Program-made: the position numbers and the translations under genes
Notes under the pieces: model-generated
Database searches by the model: none
The model's input: the letters and a program-made list of their open reading frames with translations, nothing else
What the model was told of the DNA's origin: nothing
Assembly (NCBI GenBank): GCA_012517905.1
Contig: JAAYUE010000033.1
Location: 31,284-95,283, forward strand
DNA length: 64,000 bases
Origin: Clostridiales bacterium
GTDB lineage: Bacteria > Bacillota > Clostridia > Christensenellales > CAG-138
Direction of reading: 5' to 3'
Part shown: one piece after another, positions 1-7,363 of the stretch
Layout: every line of letters begins with the position of its first letter
How positions within the stretch are numbered: the stretch's first letter is position 1

Positions 1-786
1 CGCAAATACCGCGCCGCCCGCCTGCACGATATCCCGCCCGAAGCCAAGGATGGACCCGAGCAGCACGAGGTAGAGCGGCTTGTTTTTGAAAAACGTCGCA
101 AACAGCGTTTTGAGGCTCACGCCTTCCTCGGGCGGCAGGTGCCGCTCCCGCGTGTTGAAAAACGCGAGCAGAAACATCGACATGCCGACGATGCAGATCA
201 CGATCGCCGCGCGGCTCCAGCCGGCCGCCGTGGTGTCGGCGGAGAAGCTGAGCAGCTTTGCCAGCCACGGCCCGCCGAGCGTCGCAAGGCCCAGCGCAAT
301 TGCGCCGAACGCGCGCACATACGAAATCACGCGCGTGCGCTCCTCGCTTTCAAACGCCGCGCCGATAAGCCCCCAGAAAGGCACGTCGCAGGCGGTGTAC
401 GCCGCATCCCAGAAGAGCAGGCAAACGGCGAAGAACACGAGCTTAAACGTCTCGCCGCTGTTCGGCAGGCAGAAGAGGATCGCCGAGAAAAACGCCACCG
501 GCAGCGCAGAAAAGAGGATATACGGCCTGAGCTTTCCCCAGCGGGAGCGCGTTTTGTCCACAAACACGCCCATCACGGGGTCGTTGACCGCGTCGAACAC
601 CTTTGCCGCCGCGAGGATGACGGAGACGACAGCAAGCCCGGCGTTGCTGATCTTTGCATACTCCGTCAGATAGAGCAGAAGAAACGTGCTGACAAACGTA
701 AGCACCATGTTTTGCCCGAATCCGGCGATCACGATGGACGTTCGCTGGAGCCGGGGCGAGGGCGCGCGGTCGGCGCGGTCGATCAT
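1..786 (-). CDS. GPH-family (MelB-like) sugar:cation symporter, C-terminal part outside the window
   Basis: A 12-helix membrane symporter of the glycoside-pentoside-hexuronide family, which takes up sugars with a cation. Only the first 262 residues are visible. The visible part shows several hydrophobic helices and the family pattern near residues 56-75 (FDAVNDPVMG followed by DKTRSRWGK), which lies in the loop after helix 2. The ATG at 784-786 overlaps the TGA of the upstream mannosidase (ATGA), so the two are almost certainly translationally coupled, which suggests the symporter brings in an alpha-mannoside. No other frame in this stretch looks coding. The exact substrate cannot be told from sequence. 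Confidence 0.85.
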   Translation of the reverse strand, partial: MIDRADRAPSPRLQRTSIVIAGFGQNMVLTFVSTFLLLYLTEYAKISNAGLAVVSVILAAAKVFDAVNDPVMGVFVDKTRSRWGKLRPYILFSALPVAFFSAILFCLPNSGETFKLVFFAVCLLFWDAAYTACDVPFWGLIGAAFESEERTRVISYVRAFGAIALGLATLGGPWLAKLLSFSADTTAAGWSRAAIVICIVGMSMFLLAFFNTRERHLPPEEGVSLKTLFATFFKNKPLYLVLLGSILGFGRDIVQAGGAVFA

Positions 787-3683
787 AAGAGCATTCCTCC
801 TTCAAGCCGGATGGTGCAGATCTGATACGGGCGCAGGCGGATATCGTTCAGGTCCGCCCCGCCGAGCGGCCGCTCGAGCAGGTCGCAATAGGCCGCCCTG
901 TCATAAGCAAAGCGCGCGGCAAGGCTCGTCTGCGTCTCTCGCCCCAGCGACTCGTAGAGCCGCAGCACGATCGCCGCGCCGTCTTCGCTGCGCTTGATCG
1001 TTTCCAGCACCACGCCGGGGTCGAATACGCGCGCGAGACTCTCCTGCGGCCGGTAACGCCCGACAAGCAGCGGATGGTTCAGGCGATACCCTTCCTCCAC
1101 CGCGCGCGCGTTGTCCGCGCCGAGCGGACAAAACGCGTAGGTGAAGCAATGCGCCCCGCGGTCCGCGGTCTTGTCCGGATACACCGGCGCGCGCAGGAGG
1201 TTGAGGCTGATGAGCCCGTTTTTCGCGCGGTGGCCGTATTTTCCATCGTTGAGCAGCGCAAATCCCCTGCCGTCCTTGTGTACGCTCGCCCACTTATGCC
1301 CGCAGACCTCGAACTGCGCGCGTTCGACGGAGGTCCGCTCCGTCGTCGCGCGCTTCATCGCGCCGAACTGGATTTCAAACTCCGCCTCGTCTCCATAGTC
1401 CGCAGGAAAGAACTCCGCGCGCAGCATCTTCAGCCGCTCGTGCCAGTCCACGCGCGTTTCAAAGCGCACGCAGTCGCTGCCCGCCTCCAGAATCACGCGC
1501 TGGACGATCTCGCTTTTTCCGAAACGGTACGTCTGCTCCCGCACAAGGCGCGGGCCGTCGAGCATCGTCTTTTGGTCCCGGGCGCGGAGCCTGCGGGGCG
1601 GTTTCTTATAATAGTTCTGGTCGATGTCCCACGCGTCGAACGGAATCGTGAGCCGGTCGCGATAGAGCGCGAGCCGGTTGAGCGGGCCCACGGCAAGCTC
1701 GCGCCCGTCGCTCGTTCGGCAGGAGACGATCTCGCCGGACTCGTCGAACGTCAGACGCAGAAGACCGTTGTCCATCGCGTCGTCCGAAAACGACAGTCCC
1801 GCTCCCTCGTCTGCCGGTTCCAGCGCGGCGGCGGCGTATGGCGCGACGCGCGCGCGATGCCAGGCACCCTCGAAAAACACGGCCTCGTCCCGCGCAAACG
1901 AGGTCAGGTTCACGCAGGCGGGCGCGTCCCCTGCGGGCAGCGCGGTTTCGATCGCCCCGTTCACGCGCGCTTTCAGGCGCGCATACGCCTGCGCGGTTTC
2001 GCGATAGACGCGCGAGATGCACGTGCCGGGCAGGATGTCGTGGAACTGGTAGAGCAAAACTTCCTTCCAGATTTCTTCAAAGACCGCGTGCGGATACGCT
2101 TGCTTCGGCATAAACGCGGCGGCGAGCGCCTCCGCGTCGTGCAGCAGCCGCTCCATCAGGCGATTGTCCCGCTTGTTCGCCGCCTGCACCGTCAGCGTGC
2201 CCTGATGCGTCTCGAGATAGAGCTCGCCCGCGTGCAAGTGCGCAATCGGCTTTTCGCTAAGCGCGTCGAAACAGCGAATCGCGCTGCCGAGGCGCACGCG
2301 CGGCAGACCGTCAAGGTTTTGTTCGCGCGCGAGCAGCTCGAGGTGGTTTTCCCGCGGACCGCCGCCGCCGTCCCCCGCGCCGTAGACCAGCAGTCCGGCG
2401 TTCAGGTCTTTCTCGGGATAGCGCTTCAGGGCGTTGAGGATGTTATGCGCGCCCGCGGAGCTGTTATAGTCCCCCTCCGGCGGCATATGCGCGAGCACGC
2501 GCGTGCCGTCCACGCCCTGCCACGCGAAGGTGCGGTAAGGGAACGCGTTCACTTTATTCCAGGCGAGCTTGATCGTCGAAAAATACTCCATGCCGCAGAG
2601 CTTGAGAATCTGCGGAAGATTGCCGTTGAAGCCGAACGCGTCCGGCAGCCAGCAGATGCGCATGTCCTGCCCGAATTCCTCCATCGCAAAGCGCTTGCCG
2701 TAGATCGCCTGCCGCACGAGCGATTCCCCGCCGGTGAGGTTTGAGTCGCACTCCGTCCAGAATCCGCCCTGCAGCTCGATGCGCCCGGCCAGTATCGCCG
2801 CCCTGATCCGCGCGTACAGCGCGGGGTGCTCGCCCTTGATCCACTGCAGCTGCTGCGGCTGGCTCGTGCCGTAGACATAATCCGGATAGCGTTCCATGTT
2901 TCTCAGCGCCATGGCGTAGGTGCGCGCGGCCTTGCGCTTCGACTCGCGCACGGGCCACATCCAGGCGAGGTCGAGATGTCCGTGCCCCACGGCGTCGAAG
3001 ACAAATTCGCTGTCCGAAGGCGCGGCAAGCAAGGGCGCAAGCGCGCTTCTTGCGCCGGCCGCGTCGCCGCGCGAAAAGAGCGCGTAGGCGCGCGACAGCG
3101 CGCGGGAAATCTCCTCCCGCCGGTCAACACGCCCGGTGCCGCTCATCAGCAGCGCGAGCGCGAGATAGTCGTAATACAGCCCGAACGCGACGTCGTCCCG
3201 CTCGGCCAGGTACGCCCCGCCAAACCGCCCGCGACCCACGTCGTTGAGCAGAAAGCCGTTGTAGCCGCAGTCGACATAGTATTCGACCGCGCCGCTTGCG
3301 CCCTGCGGCAGTTCGAATACGGTGCGCTTTCCGCCCGTGCGCGGCAGATCGCCAAACGCGTATACGGCGGTCAGTCCGTCGATAATTTCGCCGTCCGGCG
3401 CGTACACCAGCCCTTCGCCGGTATTTTCGATCAGCAGGACCGGATGGCAAAGCCCCTCCGGCACGGTTGCGCGCAGCCGCAGCCATACGCAGCTGAGCTT
3501 TCGCCCCCAGTCGACGGCGTGCGGCGCGTCGACCAACGCGCGCTGGTCCAGTTCGCCGAAGGGAATCGGTTCCGCGCTTTTGCAGACGGCGGCGTCCATG
3601 CGTAAGACGACGCGGTACACGCGCGCGCGGATGCGGTTCAGCCGCGCGTAAACGACCGGGTTTTTCAATTGAAATCTGATCAT
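783..3683 (-). CDS. Alpha-mannosidase, glycoside hydrolase family 38
   Basis: Cytoplasmic exo-acting alpha-mannosidase of 966 residues with no signal peptide. An N-terminal beta domain of about 220 residues precedes the GH38 catalytic domain. GHGHLDLAW at residues 233-241 carries the zinc-binding His/Asp pair; the WTECDSN segment at 309-315 holds the expected catalytic aspartate (D313); CWLPDAFGFNGNLPQIL follows at 344-360. The C-terminal half is the usual GH38 beta-sandwich. The start has a GAGGGG ribosome site 3 bases upstream, which is close but acceptable. The gene overlaps the symporter by 4 bases and has its own promoter, so it is the first gene of a mannoside-use operon. The substrate (alpha-1,2/1,3/1,6-mannobiose or an N-glycan fragment) is undetermined. 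Confidence 0.93.
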   Translation of the reverse strand: MIRFQLKNPVVYARLNRIRARVYRVVLRMDAAVCKSAEPIPFGELDQRALVDAPHAVDWGRKLSCVWLRLRATVPEGLCHPVLLIENTGEGLVYAPDGEIIDGLTAVYAFGDLPRTGGKRTVFELPQGASGAVEYYVDCGYNGFLLNDVGRGRFGGAYLAERDDVAFGLYYDYLALALLMSGTGRVDRREEISRALSRAYALFSRGDAAGARSALAPLLAAPSDSEFVFDAVGHGHLDLAWMWPVRESKRKAARTYAMALRNMERYPDYVYGTSQPQQLQWIKGEHPALYARIRAAILAGRIELQGGFWTECDSNLTGGESLVRQAIYGKRFAMEEFGQDMRICWLPDAFGFNGNLPQILKLCGMEYFSTIKLAWNKVNAFPYRTFAWQGVDGTRVLAHMPPEGDYNSSAGAHNILNALKRYPEKDLNAGLLVYGAGDGGGGPRENHLELLAREQNLDGLPRVRLGSAIRCFDALSEKPIAHLHAGELYLETHQGTLTVQAANKRDNRLMERLLHDAEALAAAFMPKQAYPHAVFEEIWKEVLLYQFHDILPGTCISRVYRETAQAYARLKARVNGAIETALPAGDAPACVNLTSFARDEAVFFEGAWHRARVAPYAAAALEPADEGAGLSFSDDAMDNGLLRLTFDESGEIVSCRTSDGRELAVGPLNRLALYRDRLTIPFDAWDIDQNYYKKPPRRLRARDQKTMLDGPRLVREQTYRFGKSEIVQRVILEAGSDCVRFETRVDWHERLKMLRAEFFPADYGDEAEFEIQFGAMKRATTERTSVERAQFEVCGHKWASVHKDGRGFALLNDGKYGHRAKNGLISLNLLRAPVYPDKTADRGAHCFTYAFCPLGADNARAVEEGYRLNHPLLVGRYRPQESLARVFDPGVVLETIKRSEDGAAIVLRLYESLGRETQTSLAARFAYDRAAYCDLLERPLGGADLNDIRLRPYQICTIRLEGGMLL

Positions 3684-3725
3684 GCGCCCCTCAAATCATC
3701 GTGACAGGATCGGTTCACTACCCGC

Positions 3726-3755
3726 ATGCTAACACAGCAAAATCCGCTCTGTCAA
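3726..3755 (-). promoter_or_regulatory. Promoter of the mannosidase-symporter operon
   Basis: On the minus strand, TTGACA (3750-3755) and TAGCAT (3726-3731) are separated by 18 bases, 43 bases upstream of the mannosidase start. Confidence 0.6.
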
Positions 3756-3769
3756 CGCGGGCGGACGCG

Positions 3770-3793
3770 AAAACGCGGCGGAACATCCGCCGC
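3770..3793 (-). terminator. Intrinsic terminator after tcdA
   Basis: On the minus strand, GCGGCGGA-TGT-TCCGCCGC is followed by GTTTT. It lies 30 bases after the tcdA stop codon. The T-run is short. Confidence 0.55.
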
Positions 3794-3822
3794 ATCTGTT
3801 CAGCCGCCGATCGGCAGGCTTC

Positions 3823-4590
3823 TTATCTGCGCTTCGCCTTCCCAGCGATATCCCTGACGACCTCTCCCGCGAGGATGAGCCCCGCGGCGGGCGGCACAAA
3901 CGACACGCTGCCCGGCGTCTGCCGCTTGGCCGGCCGAACGAGCGCCTCGCCCTGCGAAGCGCCGCAATCCATCCCGTCGCCGTCCGCCGTCTCCGGCGCC
4001 GGCTTGATCGCCTCCTCGCGGGAATAAACCACCTTGAGCGCAGGGATGCCGCGGGATTTGAGCTCTTTTCGCATCACGCGGGCGAGCGGACAAACGGAGG
4101 TCTTGTAGATATCCGCAACCTCCAACCGCGTGGGATCGAGCTTATTGCCCGCGCCCATGCTGCTGATGACCGGCACGCTGGCGGCAAACGCGCGCTCGAT
4201 GAGCAGAAGCTTGCTCGAGACAGTGTCGATGGCGTCCACGATATAGTCGTATCGGGACAGATCGAATTGATCCGCATTGTCCGCGCAGTAGAAGCAGACA
4301 TGCGCGGCGACGCTGCAGCGCGGGTTGATGTCGAGGATGCGCGCGCGCATGACCTCGGCCTTGTTTTGCCCGACGGTCGAGTGCAGCGCAATGATCTGGC
4401 GGTTGATGTTGGAGACGCAGACCACGTCCCCGTCGAACACGTCGATGGCGCCGACGCCCGCGCGCGCGAGCGCCTCCGCGGCGGACCCGCCGACCCCGCC
4501 GACGCCGAACACCGCCACGCGCGCGCGCGAAAGCGCGCGCATCGCGTCCTCGCCAAGCAGCATTTTTGCGCGGGAAAACTCGTCGCTCAT
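3823..4590 (-). CDS. tcdA: tRNA threonylcarbamoyladenosine dehydratase (TcdA/CsdL family)
   Basis: E1-like ATP-dependent enzyme of 255 residues, a normal length for TcdA, which converts t6A37 of ANN-decoding tRNAs to the cyclic form ct6A. The adenylate-binding Rossmann motif GVGGVGG is at residues 29-35. It is followed by the E1-type segment D-GDVVCVSNINRQ (residues 52-65) and YDYIVDAIDTVSSK (about 114-127), which orders ATP and magnesium. The C-terminal region SVSFVPPAAGLILAG is typical of the family. The start ATG has GGAAGGG 9 bases upstream. It is transcribed alone from its own promoter and ends in a hairpin. MoeB/ThiF is the alternative, but the C-terminal tail fits TcdA better. Confidence 0.9.
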   Translation of the reverse strand: MSDEFSRAKMLLGEDAMRALSRARVAVFGVGGVGGSAAEALARAGVGAIDVFDGDVVCVSNINRQIIALHSTVGQNKAEVMRARILDINPRCSVAAHVCFYCADNADQFDLSRYDYIVDAIDTVSSKLLLIERAFAASVPVISSMGAGNKLDPTRLEVADIYKTSVCPLARVMRKELKSRGIPALKVVYSREEAIKPAPETADGDGMDCGASQGEALVRPAKRQTPGSVSFVPPAAGLILAGEVVRDIAGKAKRR

Positions 4591-4634
4591 GTAAAAAAGC
4601 CCTTCCGTTCCGGCATGCCCGCCGGTTCATCGGA

Positions 4635-4663
4635 ATCATACCGCCAAACGCGGACGCCGTCAA
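4635..4663 (-). promoter_or_regulatory. tcdA promoter
   Basis: On the minus strand, TTGACG (4658-4663) and TATGAT (4635-4640) are 17 bases apart. An ACCAAA/TTTGGT inverted repeat (4663-4679) touches the -35. Confidence 0.6.
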
Positions 4664-4708
4664 CCAAAGCTCGTTTGGTGAAAAATAATATATGAAATTA
4701 CGCGGAAT

Positions 4709-4740
4709 CGCTTGACAAGCGCGTCGTTGCCCCATATCAT
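4709..4740 (+). promoter_or_regulatory. Promoter of the Rrf2 regulator with a palindrome over the -35
   Basis: TTGACA (4712-4717), 17 bases, TATCAT (4735-4740). The -35 sits inside the palindrome CGCTTGACAAGCG (4709-4721). The same 15 bases (CGCTTGACAAGCGCG) cover the -35 of the cysK promoter, so this is a candidate operator for the Rrf2 protein and would make it autoregulated. Confidence 0.65.
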
Positions 4741-4780
4741 AAAACATACTGATTTTATAGGAGAAGGAGAGCCCGACCGT

Positions 4781-5227
4781 ATGCGTATTTCCGCGAAAGG
4801 GCGCTATGCGCTCGCAGCCGTCATCAGCATGGCGCAGCAGCACCACAACGGCGAGTTCATTACGCTCATCAGCATATCCGACAAACTCGGCATTTCGAAG
4901 ATCTACCTCGAGCAGGTCTTTTCCCTGCTGAAGCGCGGCGGGCTCGTCACCTCGATCAAGGGCGCGCAGGGCGGCTATCAGCTCGCCCGCATCCCGCGCC
5001 AGATCACCGCGCTGGACGTGCTCATGGCGGTGGAAACCGCGCTTTTCGACAAGACCGAGGACACGGTGCCGGAGAAGGCGCCCGAGATTGAGTATGCCAT
5101 GCGCTCCGGCGCGTTCGACCTGCTCGACGGCACGGTCGCGGACACGCTCAATCAGATGACCATCGAAGACCTCGCCAACGCCGCGGAGCGGCACAGGCGG
5201 GACGGCGCGGTGATGTTCTATATCTGA
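4781..5227 (+). CDS. Rrf2-family transcriptional regulator without cysteines (CymR-like)
   Basis: A 148-residue DNA-binding protein. The N-terminal winged helix starts MRISAKGRYALAAV and carries the family wing KGAQGGYQLAR at about residues 63-73. It has no cysteine, so unlike IscR or NsrR it cannot hold an Fe-S cluster through Cys ligands. This matches CymR, the cysteine-metabolism repressor of Bacillus and Staphylococcus that works as a complex with CysK. The neighbour, convergent across a shared terminator, is cysK. The start was chosen because AGGAG lies just upstream and because homologs begin at MRIS. A longer upstream reading is possible but would run through the promoter. The CymR role is an inference from context. 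Confidence 0.85.
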   Translation: MRISAKGRYALAAVISMAQQHHNGEFITLISISDKLGISKIYLEQVFSLLKRGGLVTSIKGAQGGYQLARIPRQITALDVLMAVETALFDKTEDTVPEKAPEIEYAMRSGAFDLLDGTVADTLNQMTIEDLANAAERHRRDGAVMFYI

Positions 5228-5256
5228 TCCGGCCGCAGATTCGTTCCACAGCTCGC

Positions 5257-5284
5257 AAAAAAAGCCGCTTTCGCGGCTTTTTTG
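5257..5284. terminator. Bidirectional terminator between the Rrf2 gene and cysK
   Basis: A7-GCCGC-TTTC-GCGGC-T7: the stem is flanked by A and T runs, so it can stop transcription from both convergent genes. Confidence 0.85.
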
Positions 5285-5297
5285 TTGTTTGAACGGC

Positions 5298-6239
5298 TCA
5301 GTCCGCCAAATCGGCGAACAGCGGCGTGGTCAGATATCGCTCGCCCGTGTCCGGCAGCACGACAACGATGGTTTTGCCTGCGTTCTCCGGCCTTTCGGCA
5401 AGCTGCGTCGCCGCCCATACCGCCGCGCCGGACGAAATGCCGACAAGCAGACCCTCCGTTTTTGCGAGCTCCCGGCTCGCCGCAAACGCGTCCTCGTTTT
5501 GCACGGCGATGATCTCGTCGTATACCGCCGTGTTCAGCACGCCGGGGACAAACCCCGCGCCGATTCCCTGAATCTTATGCGGTCCGGCCTGTCCGCCGGA
5601 TAGCACCGGGGACCCCGCGGGTTCGACCACCGCGATTTTAACATTTGGATTCTTGCTCCTGAGGTATTCGCCGACGCCGGTCACCGTTCCGCCCGTGCCC
5701 GCGCCGGCAACGAAGAGATCCACCTTGCCGTCGGTATCCGCCCAGATCTCCGGGCCGGTGGTCGCGCGGTGAATCGCCGGATTGGCGGGGTTGGTAAACT
5801 GCCCGGGAATGAACGAGCTCGGCGTCTGCGCCGCGAGCTCATTCGCCTTTTCAATTGCGCCGCGCATGCCCTTCGCGCCCTCCGTGAGCACGAGCTCCGC
5901 GCCATATGCGCGCATGAGCACGCGCCGCTCCACGCTCATCGTCTCCGGCATGGTCAGTATCACGCGATAGCCGCGCGCCGCCGCGACGGAGGCAAGGCCG
6001 ATGCCCGTGTTTCCGCTGGTCGGCTCGATGATGACCCCGCCCGGCTTCAGCGCGCCGCACCGCTCCGCGTCCTCGATCATCGCCAGCGCGATGCGGTCCT
6101 TAACGCTGCCCGCGGGGTTGAAATATTCGAGTTTTGCGACGATTTTCGCGCCCAGGTTGTGCTTTTTATCGTAGTTGGAGAGCTCCAGAAGCGGCGTCTT
6201 GCCGATCAGCTCCGTCAGGCTCTTTGCAATCTTTGTCAT
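5298..6239 (-). CDS. cysK: Cysteine synthase A (O-acetylserine sulfhydrylase)
   Basis: PLP enzyme of 313 residues that makes L-cysteine from O-acetylserine and sulfide. The PLP lysine lies in NPAGSVKDR (K47). The substrate loop PTSGNTGIG is at about 73-81, the phosphate-binding [10 protein letters not shown] at about 173-182, and the C-terminal SSGAA segment is present. The start at 6239 is preferred because GGAG sits 9 bases upstream; an ATG three codons earlier directly touches the GGAG. It is convergent with a CymR-like Rrf2 gene and its -35 carries the same palindrome as the Rrf2 promoter, which points to control by that protein. Family members of this length are usually CysK rather than cystathionine beta-synthase. 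Confidence 0.95.
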   Translation of the reverse strand: MTKIAKSLTELIGKTPLLELSNYDKKHNLGAKIVAKLEYFNPAGSVKDRIALAMIEDAERCGALKPGGVIIEPTSGNTGIGLASVAAARGYRVILTMPETMSVERRVLMRAYGAELVLTEGAKGMRGAIEKANELAAQTPSSFIPGQFTNPANPAIHRATTGPEIWADTDGKVDLFVAGAGTGGTVTGVGEYLRSKNPNVKIAVVEPAGSPVLSGGQAGPHKIQGIGAGFVPGVLNTAVYDEIIAVQNEDAFAASRELAKTEGLLVGISSGAAVWAATQLAERPENAGKTIVVVLPDTGERYLTTPLFADLAD

Positions 6240-6293
6240 AGCGGGCATCTCCTTTGCTTAATACATATATTTATTATATGTTTTTATGTATTT

Positions 6294-6325
6294 ACTGTAC
6301 ATCGCATTTTCGCGCTTGTCAAGCG
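6294..6325 (-). promoter_or_regulatory. cysK promoter with the Rrf2-type palindrome
   Basis: On the minus strand, TTGACA (6317-6322), 17 bases, TACAGT (6294-6299). The palindrome CGCTTGACAAGCG (6313-6325) overlaps the -35 exactly as in the Rrf2 gene promoter. Confidence 0.6.
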
Positions 6326-6339
6326 TTTTTGTCCAAAGC

Positions 6340-6363
6340 AAAACAGCCGGACGGTTCCGGCTG
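6340..6363 (-). terminator. Terminator after the XdhC-like gene
   Basis: On the minus strand, CAGCCGGA-ACCG-TCCGGCTG is followed by TTTTG, 16 bases after the stop codon. Confidence 0.7.
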
Positions 6364-6378
6364 CCATACGCGTCCTGC

Positions 6379-7299
6379 CTATTCTTCTGAAAAGCGTTCG
6401 ATCCATACCTTCATGCGCCCGCCGCAGACCATGCCCTCCTCCTCGGCGACGTCGTTGCTCATGTCGAGCGTAACGAGCCGCGCCCGCCCCGTGCGCAGGG
6501 TCTCGAGCGCATGGTTGAGGATTTCGTGCTCGCCGCAGCCGCCGCCGACGGTGCCGACGATGCTTCCGTATTGGTTCACCGCCATGATCGCGCCGGTGGG
6601 CACGGGCGTGGAGCCGCTCTTTTCCACGACGACGGCCAGCGCGCAGGGTTCTTTTTTCGAAAGCAGATAGCCAAGCAGTTCCGGTTCGTGAGAAGTCAGC
6701 GCAAGGCGCTCCGCCTCCCGCGCCGCGCTGCGGCTGCTGCGCTGCTGAATCAGCTCGGCAAGGATGGAGACGGCGATCTCTTTCGGCGTCTCCGCGCCGA
6801 TGGGCAGCCCGATCGGCGTATGCACCATGTCGATCTTTCGGCGGTCGAAGCCCTCTTCCTCCAGCAGGTTAAAGAGTTCAATCGTGCGCCGCCGAGACCC
6901 GATCAGGCCCAGATAACGCGGCATTTCGCCGGCGAGCAGCTGCCGCAGGCAGACGGCGTCATAGCGGTGCCCGCGCGTGATCACGCAGACAAAGTCGTAG
7001 CGCGTCACAAAAAGTTCCTGCAGCGCTTTGGGAAACGCGTCGCAGACCACCTTGCCCGCCTCGGGGAATCGGGCGGCGTTGGCAAAGCTCGGCCGGTCGT
7101 CCACAACGGTTACGTCAAACGCCAGATCCGCGGCATAGCGGCAGAGCGGCTGGGACACATGCCCGCCGCCGAGCAGGATGAGCCGCTGCGGGGGCAGAAA
7201 CGCGCGGGTGTAGACCGCCTCGCGTCCCGCTTCGTCCCGCGTGGCGAGCACCAGCTCCGCCGGCGCGCCGTCCTGCATGGCAAGGTTGACAAATCGCAT
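6379..7299 (-). CDS. XdhC/CoxI-family protein with Rossmann domain first
   Basis: XdhC-type proteins help insert or sulfurate the molybdenum cofactor of xanthine dehydrogenase-like enzymes. This 306-residue protein has both family domains in an order I find unusual: a Rossmann domain (LILLGGGHVSQPL at about 40-52, then TVVDDRPSFAN and GLIGSRRRT) comes first. The CoxI-type segment (SGSTPVPTGAIM, then GTVGGGCGEHEI at about 258-269, then VCGG near the end) comes second. In XdhC of Bacillus or E. coli the CoxI segment is N-terminal. No molybdenum hydroxylase lies in the window. GGGAGGGAGC precedes the ATG. A protein-level role in molybdenum or selenium enzyme maturation is inferred only from the family. 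Confidence 0.75.
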   Translation of the reverse strand: MRFVNLAMQDGAPAELVLATRDEAGREAVYTRAFLPPQRLILLGGGHVSQPLCRYAADLAFDVTVVDDRPSFANAARFPEAGKVVCDAFPKALQELFVTRYDFVCVITRGHRYDAVCLRQLLAGEMPRYLGLIGSRRRTIELFNLLEEEGFDRRKIDMVHTPIGLPIGAETPKEIAVSILAELIQQRSSRSAAREAERLALTSHEPELLGYLLSKKEPCALAVVVEKSGSTPVPTGAIMAVNQYGSIVGTVGGGCGEHEILNHALETLRTGRARLVTLDMSNDVAEEEGMVCGGRMKVWIERFSEE

Positions 7300-7363
7300 C
7301 GATGCTCCCTCCCGCTGCCGCCTTTGTTTGCGGCGGCCCGCATAAATCCAGTGTCGCTCGCGC

